Counted from the stretch's first letter, positions 18,614 to 27,901 are shown. The stretch: DNA of 64,000 nt from Methanolobus psychrotolerans (GCF_002243045.1 NZ_MBKP01000010.1:1-64000), one strand, 5' to 3'. Notes: generated by a model not told the origin, from the sequence alone. Numbers and translations are program-made.

Positions 18614-19243
18614 ATGACCAAGATAGCTTATCTCTACGTATTTGACACAATGGCCGACTGGGAGCCAGGCTTTTTGATAGCTGAAATAAATACGGGTCGC
18701 TACTTCCAAAAGGATGCTGTAAAATACATTGTCAGGACAGTTGGTACTACAAAAGAACCTGTTGTCACCATGGGAGGAGTACGTATCGCACCAGATATAA
18801 GCCTTGAAGAGTGCATAACTGATGATGCCGGAGTCCTGATTCTACCTGGTGGTGATACCTGGCTGGAGGATATCCATCTTCCTCTGCTGGATAAAGCCAA
18901 GGAGTTCCTGAATGCAGATGTCCTTGTGGCTGCCATTTGTGGTGCAACAATGGGCCTTGCCAAAGCAGGACTGATGGACAACCGCCCTCACACCAGTAAT
19001 GATCTGGGATATCTGAAATCAGTCTGTCCTAGTTACGCCGGAGAAAAGTTCTATCGCCATGAATCTGTGGTTCCTGACGACAATCTGATAACCGCATCAG
19101 GTGTTGCTCCTCTGGAGTTTGCACGTGAAGTTCTCAGAGAGCTTGGCGTGTTCTCAGCCCAAACTCTTGAAGCATGGTATCAGTTGTATGTTACACACGA
19201 AGCGCAGTATTTCTATTCGCTTATGGGGTCGCTGGAGGAGTGA
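18614..19243 (+). CDS. DJ-1/PfpI-family protein
   Basis: A 209-residue class I glutamine-amidotransferase-like fold. Glu17 and the nucleophile-elbow Cys109 (AAICGATMG) are in the expected places for the DJ-1/PfpI superfamily, and LPGGDTW (77-83) precedes them. Members include deglycase-like stress proteins, chaperones and proteases; which applies here cannot be told. It stands alone, with a T-rich possible terminator of argS upstream (18478-18486), and is convergent with the Trm5/TYW2-like gene. Confidence 0.85.
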   Translation: MTKIAYLYVFDTMADWEPGFLIAEINTGRYFQKDAVKYIVRTVGTTKEPVVTMGGVRIAPDISLEECITDDAGVLILPGGDTWLEDIHLPLLDKAKEFLNADVLVAAICGATMGLAKAGLMDNRPHTSNDLGYLKSVCPSYAGEKFYRHESVVPDDNLITASGVAPLEFAREVLRELGVFSAQTLEAWYQLYVTHEAQYFYSLMGSLEE

Positions 19244-19280
19244 GATATATTATGCCTATTATTTGAAAACCTCTTTAAAC

Positions 19281-20075
19281 TCATTTTTTAAGATCAAATA
19301 CCCATCTGCTGATCCCGGGCGCCACATTGCCGCACCTTCGGTGGAACTGAACTTCAAATCCCATATTTTCATATTTTGCAATTAGTTCCGGGATCTGCTC
19401 CCTAGCTTTGAAAGTATAGAAATGAACATGTCCTCCAATTCTTACAAGTGAGGAAATACTTTCAAGAAAATGGTCCATGCCATATGGTGTCGGTATTATC
19501 ACCCTGTCAAATTCTGCTTTGAGCATATTGGGTATGCTGCTGGCATCAGCATTGATTATCTGGATGTTCTCTTCAACTTTGTTGAGTTTACAATTCCGAA
19601 CAAAGGATTTGCAGGCATCACTGTTCATTTCCACTGCAACTACTCTTGCCCCGGCTGATGCTGCAGGGATTGCAAAAGGACCCACACCACAGAATGGCAC
19701 GAGTACGTCTTCGCCAGACTCTATCATTGATGCCATCCTTTTCCTTTCAAAAGAGAGCTTGCCATTAAAAAAAGCCTGCTTAAGGTCGATTATGTAAGCA
19801 AAACCGAATTCCCTGTGAACAGTTTCTGTACTGTGGCCTGCAATAATCTCAAAACCAGCAACTCTTTTATCTCCTCCAAGCTTTGAAACCTTGTTCAAGA
19901 CAGTCTTAACGTTCTTTCTTTTTTCTATGATGGCACATGCTATGTCTTTGGCATATGTCTCCATGCTTTCCGGAACAGATACAATGGCTATATCTCCTAT
20001 GATTTCAAAATGGCCGGATAGTTTTTCAAGTTCCTTTTCAGGAATTTTTCCTTCCAGTTCTTTTTTAAGGCTCAT
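19281..20075 (-). CDS. Trm5/TYW2-family tRNA G37 modification enzyme
   Basis: A 264-residue SAM-dependent enzyme. The N-terminal part (1-100) matches the Trm5 D1/D2 region (GDIAIVSVPESM; THREFGFAYIIDLKQAFFNGKLSFER-like order). The Rossmann core has VPFCGVGPFAIPAA, AVEMNSDACKSFVRNCKLN and IIPTPYGMDHFL. Trm5 makes m1G37. The related TYW2/Taw2 adds an aminocarboxypropyl group in wyosine synthesis. The Glu in AVEMN and the altered NLP site make the TYW2 side plausible, but this is not settled. Taw1 is encoded 4 kb upstream. ATG 20075 is chosen because sequence upstream of it is not family-like and overlaps the divergent gene. Confidence 0.82.
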   Translation of the reverse strand: MSLKKELEGKIPEKELEKLSGHFEIIGDIAIVSVPESMETYAKDIACAIIEKRKNVKTVLNKVSKLGGDKRVAGFEIIAGHSTETVHREFGFAYIIDLKQAFFNGKLSFERKRMASMIESGEDVLVPFCGVGPFAIPAASAGARVVAVEMNSDACKSFVRNCKLNKVEENIQIINADASSIPNMLKAEFDRVIIPTPYGMDHFLESISSLVRIGGHVHFYTFKAREQIPELIAKYENMGFEVQFHRRCGNVAPGISRWVFDLKK

Positions 20076-20148
20076 TTTTCTGTCCGTTTTCTGCTTATGC
20101 AACAAAGGCTTAAAAGTATTGGTGCATAATCTATTCAGGTGATGGAAT

Positions 20149-20457
20149 ATGCAGGAGATTGTAGTTGAGTTTGTCCAGTTCAGGCTCCTTGAAGGAGTTA
20201 ATGAGAGGGAATTTCTTGCAGCATCGAATATCATGATGAAGGAATTTGTTTCACTTGATGGTTTTATCGATCGTGAGCTGCTAAAAAAAGATGATGGCGG
20301 CTGGGCAGACCTGTTACACTGGAAAAGCATGGATGCTGCCATTAAGGCAGCGGAAGATGCCCTTAAACTTCCCATGTGCCTGGAATATTTCAAGCTTATA
20401 GATGGGTCAAGTATGGTAGTGAGCCATTACAGGCTTTGCCAGCGTTTTGAGGCATGA
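20149..20457 (+). CDS. Small ABM-type alpha/beta-barrel protein
   Basis: A 102-residue protein with the beta-alpha-beta pattern of antibiotic-biosynthesis-monooxygenase-like dimeric barrels (VVEFVQFRLLEGVNEREFLAAS, FIDRELLKKDDGGWADLLHWKSM). Members bind or oxidise varied small molecules. No catalytic residues can be assigned. It is divergent from the Trm5/TYW2-like gene and convergent with the ABC-importer operon. Confidence 0.7.
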   Translation: MQEIVVEFVQFRLLEGVNEREFLAASNIMMKEFVSLDGFIDRELLKKDDGGWADLLHWKSMDAAIKAAEDALKLPMCLEYFKLIDGSSMVVSHYRLCQRFEA

Positions 20458-20473
20458 TCACCACCTTTTCTTT

Positions 20474-21088
20474 TTACTTTTTCATATATCCGGGAGTAAC
20501 TTTTTTCTCAAGCATTGTGAAAGAGAGATCTATCAGTATCGCAAGCATAATTGCAGGTATGGCACCTGCCAGAAGAGTGCGAGTGTTGTAGCCTATAAGT
20601 CCCTGGAATATTATCTCTCCAAGCCCGCCACTGCCGATAAAAGCTGTCAGCACCGCAATGCTGTTAGCCAGGATTCCGGCAAATTTTATTCCTGCAAACA
20701 TTGCCGGATATGCATTTGGCAGTCTTATATGTCTGTTTATCTGCCATTGGCTCAACCCGATACCTTCTGCATAATCTATCAGTGCAGGGTCGACATTGCT
20801 CAGGCCGATGTAGGTGTTCTTGATTATCGGTAGCAATGCACGCAGCATAATAGCAACTACTGCAGGGGTGAAGCCAATTCCAAGGAATGGGACCATGATA
20901 GCCACAACAGCAAAACTGGGAACTGCCTGCACCATATTCGCAAACTTCATCACAACAAATTCCAGTTTTTTACTGTAAAGTGAAGCAAAGGCAAGAGGTA
21001 TGGAAACGACAATGCTCACAAATAACGTGGTGTATACAAGGATGATATGCTCCCAGGTGGCATCAAGTACCGTTTCAATGACTACCAT
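20474..21088 (-). CDS. Betaine/choline-type ABC importer permease (second)
   Basis: A 204-residue inner-membrane permease with about five to six helices and the EAA-type loop EGIGLSQWQINRHIRLPNAYP that docks the ATPase. It resembles OpuCD/ProW-like osmoprotectant permeases. It is the last gene of a four-gene operon. Its ATG overlaps the amber stop of the preceding permease (ATGGTAG). Confidence 0.9.
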   Translation of the reverse strand: MVVIETVLDATWEHIILVYTTLFVSIVVSIPLAFASLYSKKLEFVVMKFANMVQAVPSFAVVAIMVPFLGIGFTPAVVAIMLRALLPIIKNTYIGLSNVDPALIDYAEGIGLSQWQINRHIRLPNAYPAMFAGIKFAGILANSIAVLTAFIGSGGLGEIIFQGLIGYNTRTLLAGAIPAIMLAILIDLSFTMLEKKVTPGYMKK

Positions 21089-21723
21089 GTTCCGTACCTC
21101 TCATGGAGCTTTTTCTCGATAATCCCTGCAAAACCATCAAGTAAAACAGCAAGCAGACCTGTCCACAATCCCGCGACAATGATAGCTTCTTTATCATAGA
21201 GCTGGATACCGTTCTGCAGTACGGTCCCCAATCCTCCTGCAGCAACCAGTCCTCCTAAAGTCACCACACCCATGCAGAATACAAGTGCTATCCTGATGCC
21301 GCCAGCTATCAGGGGTAATGACAGGGGAATTCTCACTTTGAATAAAGCTTCACTTCGGGAAAGCCCAATGGCACGGGCAACGCAGGTGTATTGCTCGTCC
21401 ACTCCTCTCAGGCCGGTATAGGTGTTCCTTGCTATCGGAAGTATTGAATAGAGCACGCATGCCGCGATGGTTGGACCGGCACCAAGTTTGAGTATTGGAA
21501 GAAGAAGCACTATGAGTGCAAGGTCTGGTATTGTTTCCACAATGTTCAGGAAATTCAGTACCGGATTTGCAGTCTTTGGTTTCATGTATATGAAAACACC
21601 AACAGTAACTCCTATTATGATCGAAAGCAACAGGGCTACACTGAACATCTGCAAATGTTCAATGGTACGCATTGTCATCAGGTGTTTGTCCCAGACGCCT
21701 GCTATATCCTGAATAGTTAGCAC
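21082..21723 (-). CDS. Betaine/choline-type ABC importer permease (first)
   Basis: A 213-residue permease paralogous to the next gene, with the ATPase-docking loop RAIGLSRSEALFKVRIPLSLP and about five to six helices. The pair forms the membrane channel for an OpuC-type osmoprotectant importer. The gene ends in UAG overlapping the start of the next permease. Reading through this UAG would run about 20 codons into the next gene in another frame. It starts 28 nt after the ATPase gene. Confidence 0.9.
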   Translation of the reverse strand: MLTIQDIAGVWDKHLMTMRTIEHLQMFSVALLLSIIIGVTVGVFIYMKPKTANPVLNFLNIVETIPDLALIVLLLPILKLGAGPTIAACVLYSILPIARNTYTGLRGVDEQYTCVARAIGLSRSEALFKVRIPLSLPLIAGGIRIALVFCMGVVTLGGLVAAGGLGTVLQNGIQLYDKEAIIVAGLWTGLLAVLLDGFAGIIEKKLHERYGTW

Positions 21724-21751
21724 AGATTTTCCTTTTTCCTGTATATTTTCT

Positions 21752-22879
21752 TCATATGAGTTTCAGCAATACTTCGTCAGATATGAGGATACCAATAGGA
21801 TGTTTTGAATTCATAACAATTGCAAGGTATTCTCCGTTTTTCTTCAGTTCAGAGAGTGCCACTGCAACTGAGTCCAATGGCTGGAATGTTCTGACAGGTC
21901 TTGCAACATCGGCCAGGTTCTGGCTTTTCATCCTGCATTTCATAAGATCCATCATTGTGACCTGTCCCAGCAGTTCATCTCCATCAAATACGAAAGCAGT
22001 TTCAATATCCCTGTTTGCCATCTCCTCTACCGCATCACAGGCATTCATTTTTCCTTCGAATACGTATTTCTGCTCAAACGGGGACATCAGATCTTTAACG
22101 TTAAGGGTATCCATATGCTTGAATTTGCGTTTTGTATCCACGATATCTGCCACAAGGTCGTTTGCAGGATTAAAGATGAGTTCTTCCGGAGGACCCATCT
22201 GCACAAGTTTTGCCTGGTCCATTATGGCTATCCTGTCTCCGAGTATCAGAGCTTCCTCAATGTCATGGGTCACAAATACAATGGTCCGGTTGATCTCGTT
22301 CTTTATTTTGAGGAACTCTTTCTGGAGCTGTTTGCGTAGTATAGGGTCCAGTGCACCAAAAGGTTCATCCATCAAAAATAGGGGTGGGTCCATTGCCATG
22401 GCCCTGGCAAGTCCGACTCTTTGCTGCTGTCCTCCACTCAGTTGTCTCGGATATCTGTTCATGAACATATCGGGTGGAAGGGACACGAAATCCAGCAGTT
22501 CCCGGACTCTGCCTTCTGTCTTCTTCTTATCCCAGCCTTCGAGCTTTGGAACAAGACCTATATTTTCTCCTATCGTCATATGAGGAAAAAGCCCGATGTT
22601 CTGGATAACGTAACCCATATTGCGACGCAGGCGTACAGGGTCCACTTCCCTTGTATCGATGCCGTTAATGGTAACGCTTCCGAAATCCTGCTCTATCATA
22701 CGGTTCATTATTCTCAGTGTGGTGGTCTTTCCAGAACCGCTTGGTCCTATTAGAATGAGCAGTTCCCCACCTTCTATTTCCAGGTCAAGGTCTTTCACTG
22801 CAAATCCAGAGCCATACTTTTTAGTCACACCTTTGAACTGTATAGAGTCTATCCTGTCAAACAGCCTTTCGGTTTGCAT
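21752..22879 (-). CDS. Betaine/choline-type ABC importer ATPase with CBS pair
   Basis: A 375-residue OpuCA/ProV-like ATPase: Walker A GPSGSGKTT (45-53), signature LSGGQQQRVGLARA, Walker B FLMDEPFGALD, H-loop VTHD. A CBS pair follows in the last 120 residues (VKDLMSPFEQKY and VARPVRTFQPLDS). In OpuA-like importers the CBS pair senses ionic strength, so uptake may be switched on by high internal salt. It lies second in the operon, 43 nt after the binding protein gene. Confidence 0.93.
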   Translation of the reverse strand: MQTERLFDRIDSIQFKGVTKKYGSGFAVKDLDLEIEGGELLILIGPSGSGKTTTLRIMNRMIEQDFGSVTINGIDTREVDPVRLRRNMGYVIQNIGLFPHMTIGENIGLVPKLEGWDKKKTEGRVRELLDFVSLPPDMFMNRYPRQLSGGQQQRVGLARAMAMDPPLFLMDEPFGALDPILRKQLQKEFLKIKNEINRTIVFVTHDIEEALILGDRIAIMDQAKLVQMGPPEELIFNPANDLVADIVDTKRKFKHMDTLNVKDLMSPFEQKYVFEGKMNACDAVEEMANRDIETAFVFDGDELLGQVTMMDLMKCRMKSQNLADVARPVRTFQPLDSVAVALSELKKNGEYLAIVMNSKHPIGILISDEVLLKLI

Positions 22880-22922
22880 ATCTACACCTGGCTTAATTCG
22901 TGTTTAAAAATAAGAGAGGGAA

Positions 22923-23834
22923 CTATCCCTCGATAAGCTCTTTATCAACAAGGAACTGATATGCAATATCTCGTGGTTCCTTCTGCTCAATGTCGAACTG
23001 GTAGTTCAACTGCCTCATGGTGTCGGTGTCAATTACACCGTCAAGTTTCTTCATCGCAGCAATTGCTTCTGGATTTTCCTCTGCGAACTGTTCTGTTACT
23101 ATCAGAATAGCATCATAAGGTGGCAGGGCATTCTTATCATCCTGAAGAACCCTTAGATTGAAAACCTCGTTCCTGGTGTCGGTAGTATATGCGGAAATAG
23201 CATCCACTTGGCCGTCCTTTATAGCTTCGTACATTACGGTAGCAACTGCCTGTTTATATTCCCTGAACTCAAAACCATACACATCTTTTATACGTGGAAG
23301 ACCATCCTCGCGGGTTGCAAATTCAGGATCAGTTCCAATTGTCATTTCTGCAGCGTATGGTTCAAGGTCGCTTATCTTCGTAATATCATTCTCTGCCGCC
23401 CAATCCTCTTTTACTGCGATAGCATATGCATCTTCAAATCCAAGATTGCTTACTATCATTACACCATCCTGTTCCAGAAGACCCGCTTCGGTTTCATCGA
23501 AAACGACCTGCCTGTCCCAGTCATCAAGCTGCTCCAGGTTGAGTATCTGGCTGTACGCAGTCCCGGTGTACTCGGTATATACATCTATCTGGCCGGCTTT
23601 CAATGCCTCATAATTGACAAATGTTCCGCCAAGACCCTGCTTAACATCGGTTTCATATCCAACGTCCTCAAGCATAAGAGCTGTCATATGCGCCAGAATG
23701 TATGATTCCTGGAAGAGTTTTGATCCTATCACAACAGTTCCTTTTTCAGTTTCATCACCGGTATTTTTCTCCGTACAGCCGCTGGTAAAAAGAACCATAA
23801 TCACAACTAACAACATAAGAATAGTCTTTCTCAT
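22923..23834 (-). CDS. Osmoprotectant-binding lipoprotein of the ABC importer
   Basis: A 303-residue OpuCC/OsmF-type solute-binding protein. It begins with a lipoprotein signal ending TSGC (Cys20), then shows GSKLFQESYILAHM and GTFVNYEALKAGQIDVYTEYTGT, which mark the quaternary-amine binding fold. Glycine betaine, choline or carnitine are the likely ligands; betaine may be an osmolyte or a methyl-group source. It is first in the operon. The gene ends in UAG; reading through would add nine residues. An inverted repeat lies in its promoter. Confidence 0.92.
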   Translation of the reverse strand: MRKTILMLLVVIMVLFTSGCTEKNTGDETEKGTVVIGSKLFQESYILAHMTALMLEDVGYETDVKQGLGGTFVNYEALKAGQIDVYTEYTGTAYSQILNLEQLDDWDRQVVFDETEAGLLEQDGVMIVSNLGFEDAYAIAVKEDWAAENDITKISDLEPYAAEMTIGTDPEFATREDGLPRIKDVYGFEFREYKQAVATVMYEAIKDGQVDAISAYTTDTRNEVFNLRVLQDDKNALPPYDAILIVTEQFAEENPEAIAAMKKLDGVIDTDTMRQLNYQFDIEQKEPRDIAYQFLVDKELIEG

Positions 23835-23856
23835 TATTCAACACCCATAAAGTTGC

Positions 23857-23887
23857 TTATTATCAATCAATATTATTTCGATAATAA
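23857..23887. promoter_or_regulatory. Operator-like inverted repeat upstream of the osmoprotectant importer
   Basis: TTATTATC (23857-23864) and GATAATAA (23880-23887) are a perfect 8-bp inverted repeat with a 15-nt spacer. They lie between the probable minus-strand TATA (CTATTATAG, 23893-23901) and the gene start at 23834, a repressor position. Confidence 0.5.
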
Positions 23888-24001
23888 CTTCCCTATAATA
23901 GAGATTAAGTGGATTTTTTATAAATGTATCTATTTTGCAGGAAGTTAGAACATTAATCTTTTAACCCATACCAAACCATTTTAATTTAGGAGTGGTTCAA
24001 A

Positions 24002-24301
24002 ATGACAAAAGCTATATGGAACGGAGTTATTCTTGCGCAGAGCAACGAAACAATAATGATCGAAGGAAATCATTATTTCCCACCGGATGCGGTGAATATG
24101 GAATACTTCAAAAAAAGCGAGTATCATACAACCTGCCCATGGAAAGGGCTTGCAAGTTACTATGACATCGTTGTGGATGGAAAGGTCAACAAGGATGCTG
24201 CATGGTACTACCCTGTGCCAAAGGCTGGTTCTCCTGATAAAGTGGGCAAGGATTTCAGCAATTACGTTGCATTCTGGAAAGATGTTGATGTAAGGGAATA
24301 A
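24002..24301 (+). CDS. DUF427 family protein
   Basis: A 99-residue protein with the DUF427 pattern: AIWNGVILAQSNETIMIEGNHYFPPDAV, TTCPWKGLASYYDI and AAWYYPVP near the C-terminus. The function of the family is unknown. TAGGAGTGG lies before the ATG. It is divergent from the importer operon and convergent with the acetolactate-synthase-like gene. Confidence 0.88.
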   Translation: MTKAIWNGVILAQSNETIMIEGNHYFPPDAVNMEYFKKSEYHTTCPWKGLASYYDIVVDGKVNKDAAWYYPVPKAGSPDKVGKDFSNYVAFWKDVDVRE

Positions 24302-24310
24302 CCCTCATTT

Positions 24311-25948
24311 TCAAATCTCGCAGAAATTGCTTTTCAGTTTTTCAGTCAGCTTGATGTTCTCTGAATAATCAACCGGTACATCCAGCAGCCAGACACCACC
24401 TGCATTGAGTGCTTCAGTTAGCTTTGGCTTCAGATCTTCTGTCTTTTCAATTCTCACACCTCTTGCCCCAAAACTCTTAGCCAGCATAACAAAATCAGGA
24501 TTTGTGAAGTCAATACCTATTGTCTGGTTGAAAGTTTTCTTCTCGTGCCATTCGATGAGTCCGTATTTTGAATCATTGAAAATGACAACGACAAAATTGC
24601 ATCCAAGCCGTACAGCAGTTTCAAGGTCCTGCAGGTTCATTAGAAAACCGCCATCACCCGCAATGACAACAATCTTTTTTTCAGGTTTGACCAAACTTGC
24701 TGCAATAGCACTAGGAAGTGCAAATCCCATGCTTGCAAGTCCGTTGGACATAAAGACAGTATTGGGTTCATATGCAGGGAAAAGCCGTCCGACCCATAAT
24801 TTATGGGCTCCTACATCGCTTATCAGCAGGTCATCCCTGTTCATGGATTCTCTTACATCGTAGAGTATCTTCTGTGGTTTTACCGGGAATGACAGATCAT
24901 TTCTGTAATCCTCAATTTCTGCTTTCATCCTGGAGCGAATTCTGCCGAATCTCTCAGGCATATCTCTCTGGAAATCGCATTGATGCCTGAGGTTGAAAAG
25001 TACCTGTCCGATGTTGCCAATAAGCAATACGTCAGGCATATAGCTTTCATCTATCTCCGGGTGGTCGTTATGGATATGTATTATCTTTTTTGATCTGTCA
25101 GGGTTCCAGAACCTGGGGCTGTATTCCACATAGTCGTATCCTACGCAGATAATAAGGTCAGCCATTTCAAAACCACACATGATGTGGTCATGGTCTTTGA
25201 TACCCATTGAACCCATGTAGTGCTCATCATCAGCAGGTATCGCACCTTTGCCCATGAATGTGGTTGCAACCGGAAGGCCTGTAAAATCTACAAATTTTCT
25301 CAGTTCAATGGCAGCTTCTTCCCTGAAGATACCGTTTCCAGCAAGAATGATGGGCATTGAACTCTCTTTTATTATATCTGCAGCCCTTTTGAGTTCCCTT
25401 TCATCATGCCGGCTGATATGTGGATAGGTCTTTTTGGAAATAGGCTCTTTTGTAGTCTCTTCCTTAGCCACATCTTCCGGAAGTTCGATGTGAGTAGCCC
25501 CGGGGCGGTCTGCGGCGATGTCAAAGGCCTTATGAACGATCTCGGGGATGAAATCAGGTCTTGTTATCTTTGAATTCCAGGTTGTGAACTGCTTAAAGGC
25601 GGTCACGATATCGATATACTGGTGAGATTCCTTATGCGTTTTTTCAAGTGCTGACTGGCCTGTTATGGCAACAAGAGGTGCTCTGTCAAGTTGTGCATCT
25701 GCAACGCCAGTGATAAGGTTAGTAGCTCCCGGTCCCAGGGTTGCAAGGCAGACTCCGGGCCTGTGTGTTATCCTTCCATACATATCTGCCATAAAAGCGG
25801 CACTCTGTTCATGTCTTGTGGGGATGAATTTTATCTTAGACCCCAAAAGAGAATCTGTCAGGTCAATTGTTTCCTCACCCGGTACACCGAATATGTATTC
25901 AACACCTTCCTTTTCAAGGCATTTCACAAAAAGGTCGCTGGCTTTCAT
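24311..25948 (-). CDS. Acetolactate-synthase-like thiamine-diphosphate enzyme
   Basis: A 545-residue ThDP enzyme: N-terminal PYR domain with GVPGEETIDL (catalytic Glu in GEE), central FAD-domain-like region, and C-terminal PP domain with GDGGFLMNLQDLETA...NDSKYG (Mg-ThDP binding). It resembles catabolic AlsS/IlvB large subunits. No IlvN small subunit is nearby, so an anabolic valine-pathway role is uncertain. Related oxalyl-CoA or sulfoacetaldehyde enzymes are alternatives. ATG 25948 is preferred over an upstream TTG. It follows the aldehyde dehydrogenase gene by 2 nt and must be cotranscribed with it. Confidence 0.85.
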   Translation of the reverse strand: MKASDLFVKCLEKEGVEYIFGVPGEETIDLTDSLLGSKIKFIPTRHEQSAAFMADMYGRITHRPGVCLATLGPGATNLITGVADAQLDRAPLVAITGQSALEKTHKESHQYIDIVTAFKQFTTWNSKITRPDFIPEIVHKAFDIAADRPGATHIELPEDVAKEETTKEPISKKTYPHISRHDERELKRAADIIKESSMPIILAGNGIFREEAAIELRKFVDFTGLPVATTFMGKGAIPADDEHYMGSMGIKDHDHIMCGFEMADLIICVGYDYVEYSPRFWNPDRSKKIIHIHNDHPEIDESYMPDVLLIGNIGQVLFNLRHQCDFQRDMPERFGRIRSRMKAEIEDYRNDLSFPVKPQKILYDVRESMNRDDLLISDVGAHKLWVGRLFPAYEPNTVFMSNGLASMGFALPSAIAASLVKPEKKIVVIAGDGGFLMNLQDLETAVRLGCNFVVVIFNDSKYGLIEWHEKKTFNQTIGIDFTNPDFVMLAKSFGARGVRIEKTEDLKPKLTEALNAGGVWLLDVPVDYSENIKLTEKLKSNFCEI

Positions 25949-25950
25949 AT

Positions 25951-27318
25951 TCAATACACCTTCATGGATTTGACTGTCATAAATTCCAGCATTCCGTTAC
26001 GGTATAATTCTCTTCCAACACCGCTTTTCTTCATTCCGCCAAATGGCAGCCGTGGATCTGAGCCTACTATATTGTTGATAGCGATCATGCCACATTCGAT
26101 GTGTCTTGTCATTTTCATTGCTCTCTCAGTTTCCCTGCTCCAGATGCTGGCACCAAGCCCGAACTCTGTGCAGTTGGCTATTTTAATAGCTTCTTCCTCA
26201 TTTTTGAAGGTTATTACAGGTGCTACCGGTCCGAAAGTTTCTTCAATGGCAACAGGAGCTTCTTTGTTTATGTTATTGAGCACTATTGGCATGTAGAAAA
26301 ATCCGTCTCCATTTTTTGCTCCCCCTTCCAGTACTACGTTAGCTCCCATTTTAATGGTTTTAGATATCTGCTCACCCACTCTCTCTCTTTGCACTTCATT
26401 TGCCATGGGTCCCATATCGGTTTTTGGATCCATGGGGTCTCCAATATTGAGATTGTTGGTGTAATCAATAAACAGGTCTGTAAAATCTTCCGCAATTTTT
26501 TCGTCAATCAGTAAACGTTTGGCTGCAATACAGCTTTGTCCGCAGTTCTGGAACCTGCCTAAAACTGCCGCATTTGCTGCTTTTTTAACATCTGCATCTT
26601 CCAGCACAATGAAGGGATCACTCCCTCCAAGTTCAAGAATAAATTTCTTTATGTTTCTTCCTGCGGCTTCTGCAACCTTTTCTCCGGCAGGTCGGCTGCC
26701 AGTGAAAGATACAGCATTGACTTCATTTCTTGGAATCAATGAGGATGCTGTAGGGCCGTCTACAAGAAGCGTCTGGAATACATTTTCCGGGAATCCTGCC
26801 TCGATAAAGATGTTCTCAATTTCCAGAGCACACATAGGTACATTACTTGCATGTTTCAGCAGTACGGTATTTCCGCCTGCAAGGGCAGGTATCCCGGATC
26901 TCAATGCCTGCCAGAAAGGAAAGTCCCATGGCATTATACTCAGTATGACACCAACAGGTTCATAGACAAAACCGGATGCTTCAGCATCGGTTTCCACAAA
27001 CTCCGGTGCAAGGAAGCTCTCTGCGCTCCTTGCAAAATAATCACATGTCCATGCACATTTCTCAATCTCTGCAAGTGATTCTTTGATCGGCTTGCCCATT
27101 TCCTTTGTGATTATTTCAGCGAGTTCCTCTTCCCTGTTCCTGAGGACTTCCCCAACACATTCAATAGAAAAAGTTCTCTCAAGAAGGGGTTCTTTTTTCC
27201 ATTCAGCAAATGCTTTTCTTGATCCTTCTATTTTCTTATCCACCACTTGCTGAGAACAGAGATCAAACTCCCCATTCAATTCCCCGGTTGCAGGATTAAC
27301 AGACCTTATTTTTCCCAA
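25951..27318 (-). CDS. NAD(P)-dependent aldehyde dehydrogenase (succinate-semialdehyde type), Asn-to-Asp variant
   Basis: A 455-residue ALDH with catalytic Cys263 (GQSCIAAKR) and general base Glu229 (LELGG). The nearly invariant Asn of PWNFP, which forms the oxyanion hole, is Asp132 here (GAC codon), whereas the paralogue at 28687-30054 keeps Asn132. The enzyme type is short-chain semialdehyde or aldehyde dehydrogenase like YneI/Sad. The start is TTG 27318 with AAGGGG about 8 nt upstream. The acetolactate-synthase-like gene follows after 2 nt. Confidence 0.88.
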   Translation of the reverse strand: MGKIRSVNPATGELNGEFDLCSQQVVDKKIEGSRKAFAEWKKEPLLERTFSIECVGEVLRNREEELAEIITKEMGKPIKESLAEIEKCAWTCDYFARSAESFLAPEFVETDAEASGFVYEPVGVILSIMPWDFPFWQALRSGIPALAGGNTVLLKHASNVPMCALEIENIFIEAGFPENVFQTLLVDGPTASSLIPRNEVNAVSFTGSRPAGEKVAEAAGRNIKKFILELGGSDPFIVLEDADVKKAANAAVLGRFQNCGQSCIAAKRLLIDEKIAEDFTDLFIDYTNNLNIGDPMDPKTDMGPMANEVQRERVGEQISKTIKMGANVVLEGGAKNGDGFFYMPIVLNNINKEAPVAIEETFGPVAPVITFKNEEEAIKIANCTEFGLGASIWSRETERAMKMTRHIECGMIAINNIVGSDPRLPFGGMKKSGVGRELYRNGMLEFMTVKSMKVY

Positions 27319-27472
27319 TTGGAATTCCCCTTGAGCATCTATAAGAATAGGGAAATTTTCATTCCCTTCTTTATTTAATTAGTTTATATGATATATAATT
27401 AATTTAAAAATATTGTTAAAATGAGTATTTTACCGGAATAGTTTTGAAAAATAAAAAGAATGAATAATTGCT

Positions 27473-27901
27473 ATGGAACCTTCAGATAATACCTCAATTA
27501 TTGCTCCATGCGGGATGAACTGTAGCATCTGCATGTCATACCTGCGGGAAAGGAAAAAATGTTCAGGTTGCAGAGGATCTGATCTCAATAAACCTGTTAC
27601 CTGTATCCAATGTAAGATCAAGAATTGCACAACCTTTCAAAATGGCAATGCTCTGTTTTGTTTTGAATGCGATAGTTTTCCATGTGATAAATTGAAGCAT
27701 CTAGATAAAAGATATCGAACAAAATACCACATGAGTATGATTGAAAACCTTGAGACGATACAAAAATCAGGTCTCACAGTGTTTTTAGAAAATGAGAGAA
27801 TAAAATGGACTTGTTCTAAATGTGGTGGAACTATTTGTGTCCATAAAGGATACTGTTACAGCTGTGGTGAAATTGGTCGGAATGCTGGTGATGACTTATG
27901 A
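27473..27901 (+). CDS. DUF3795 cysteine-rich protein
   Basis: A 142-residue protein with many cysteines: CGMNCSIC (13-20), KCSGCRG, CIQCKIKNC, CFECDSFPC and a C-terminal zinc-ribbon-like CSKCGG...CYSCGE. The N-terminal pattern is typical of DUF3795, a presumed metal-binding family of unknown function. The stop overlaps the start of the GNAT gene (ATGA), so both are coupled. Confidence 0.85.
   Translation: MEPSDNTSIIAPCGMNCSICMSYLRERKKCSGCRGSDLNKPVTCIQCKIKNCTTFQNGNALFCFECDSFPCDKLKHLDKRYRTKYHMSMIENLETIQKSGLTVFLENERIKWTCSKCGGTICVHKGYCYSCGEIGRNAGDDL

Noticed and set aside
20076-20393. Longer N-terminus of the Trm5/TYW2-like protein
   Set aside because: The extra 106 residues lie antisense to the ABM-type gene and look nothing like the family.
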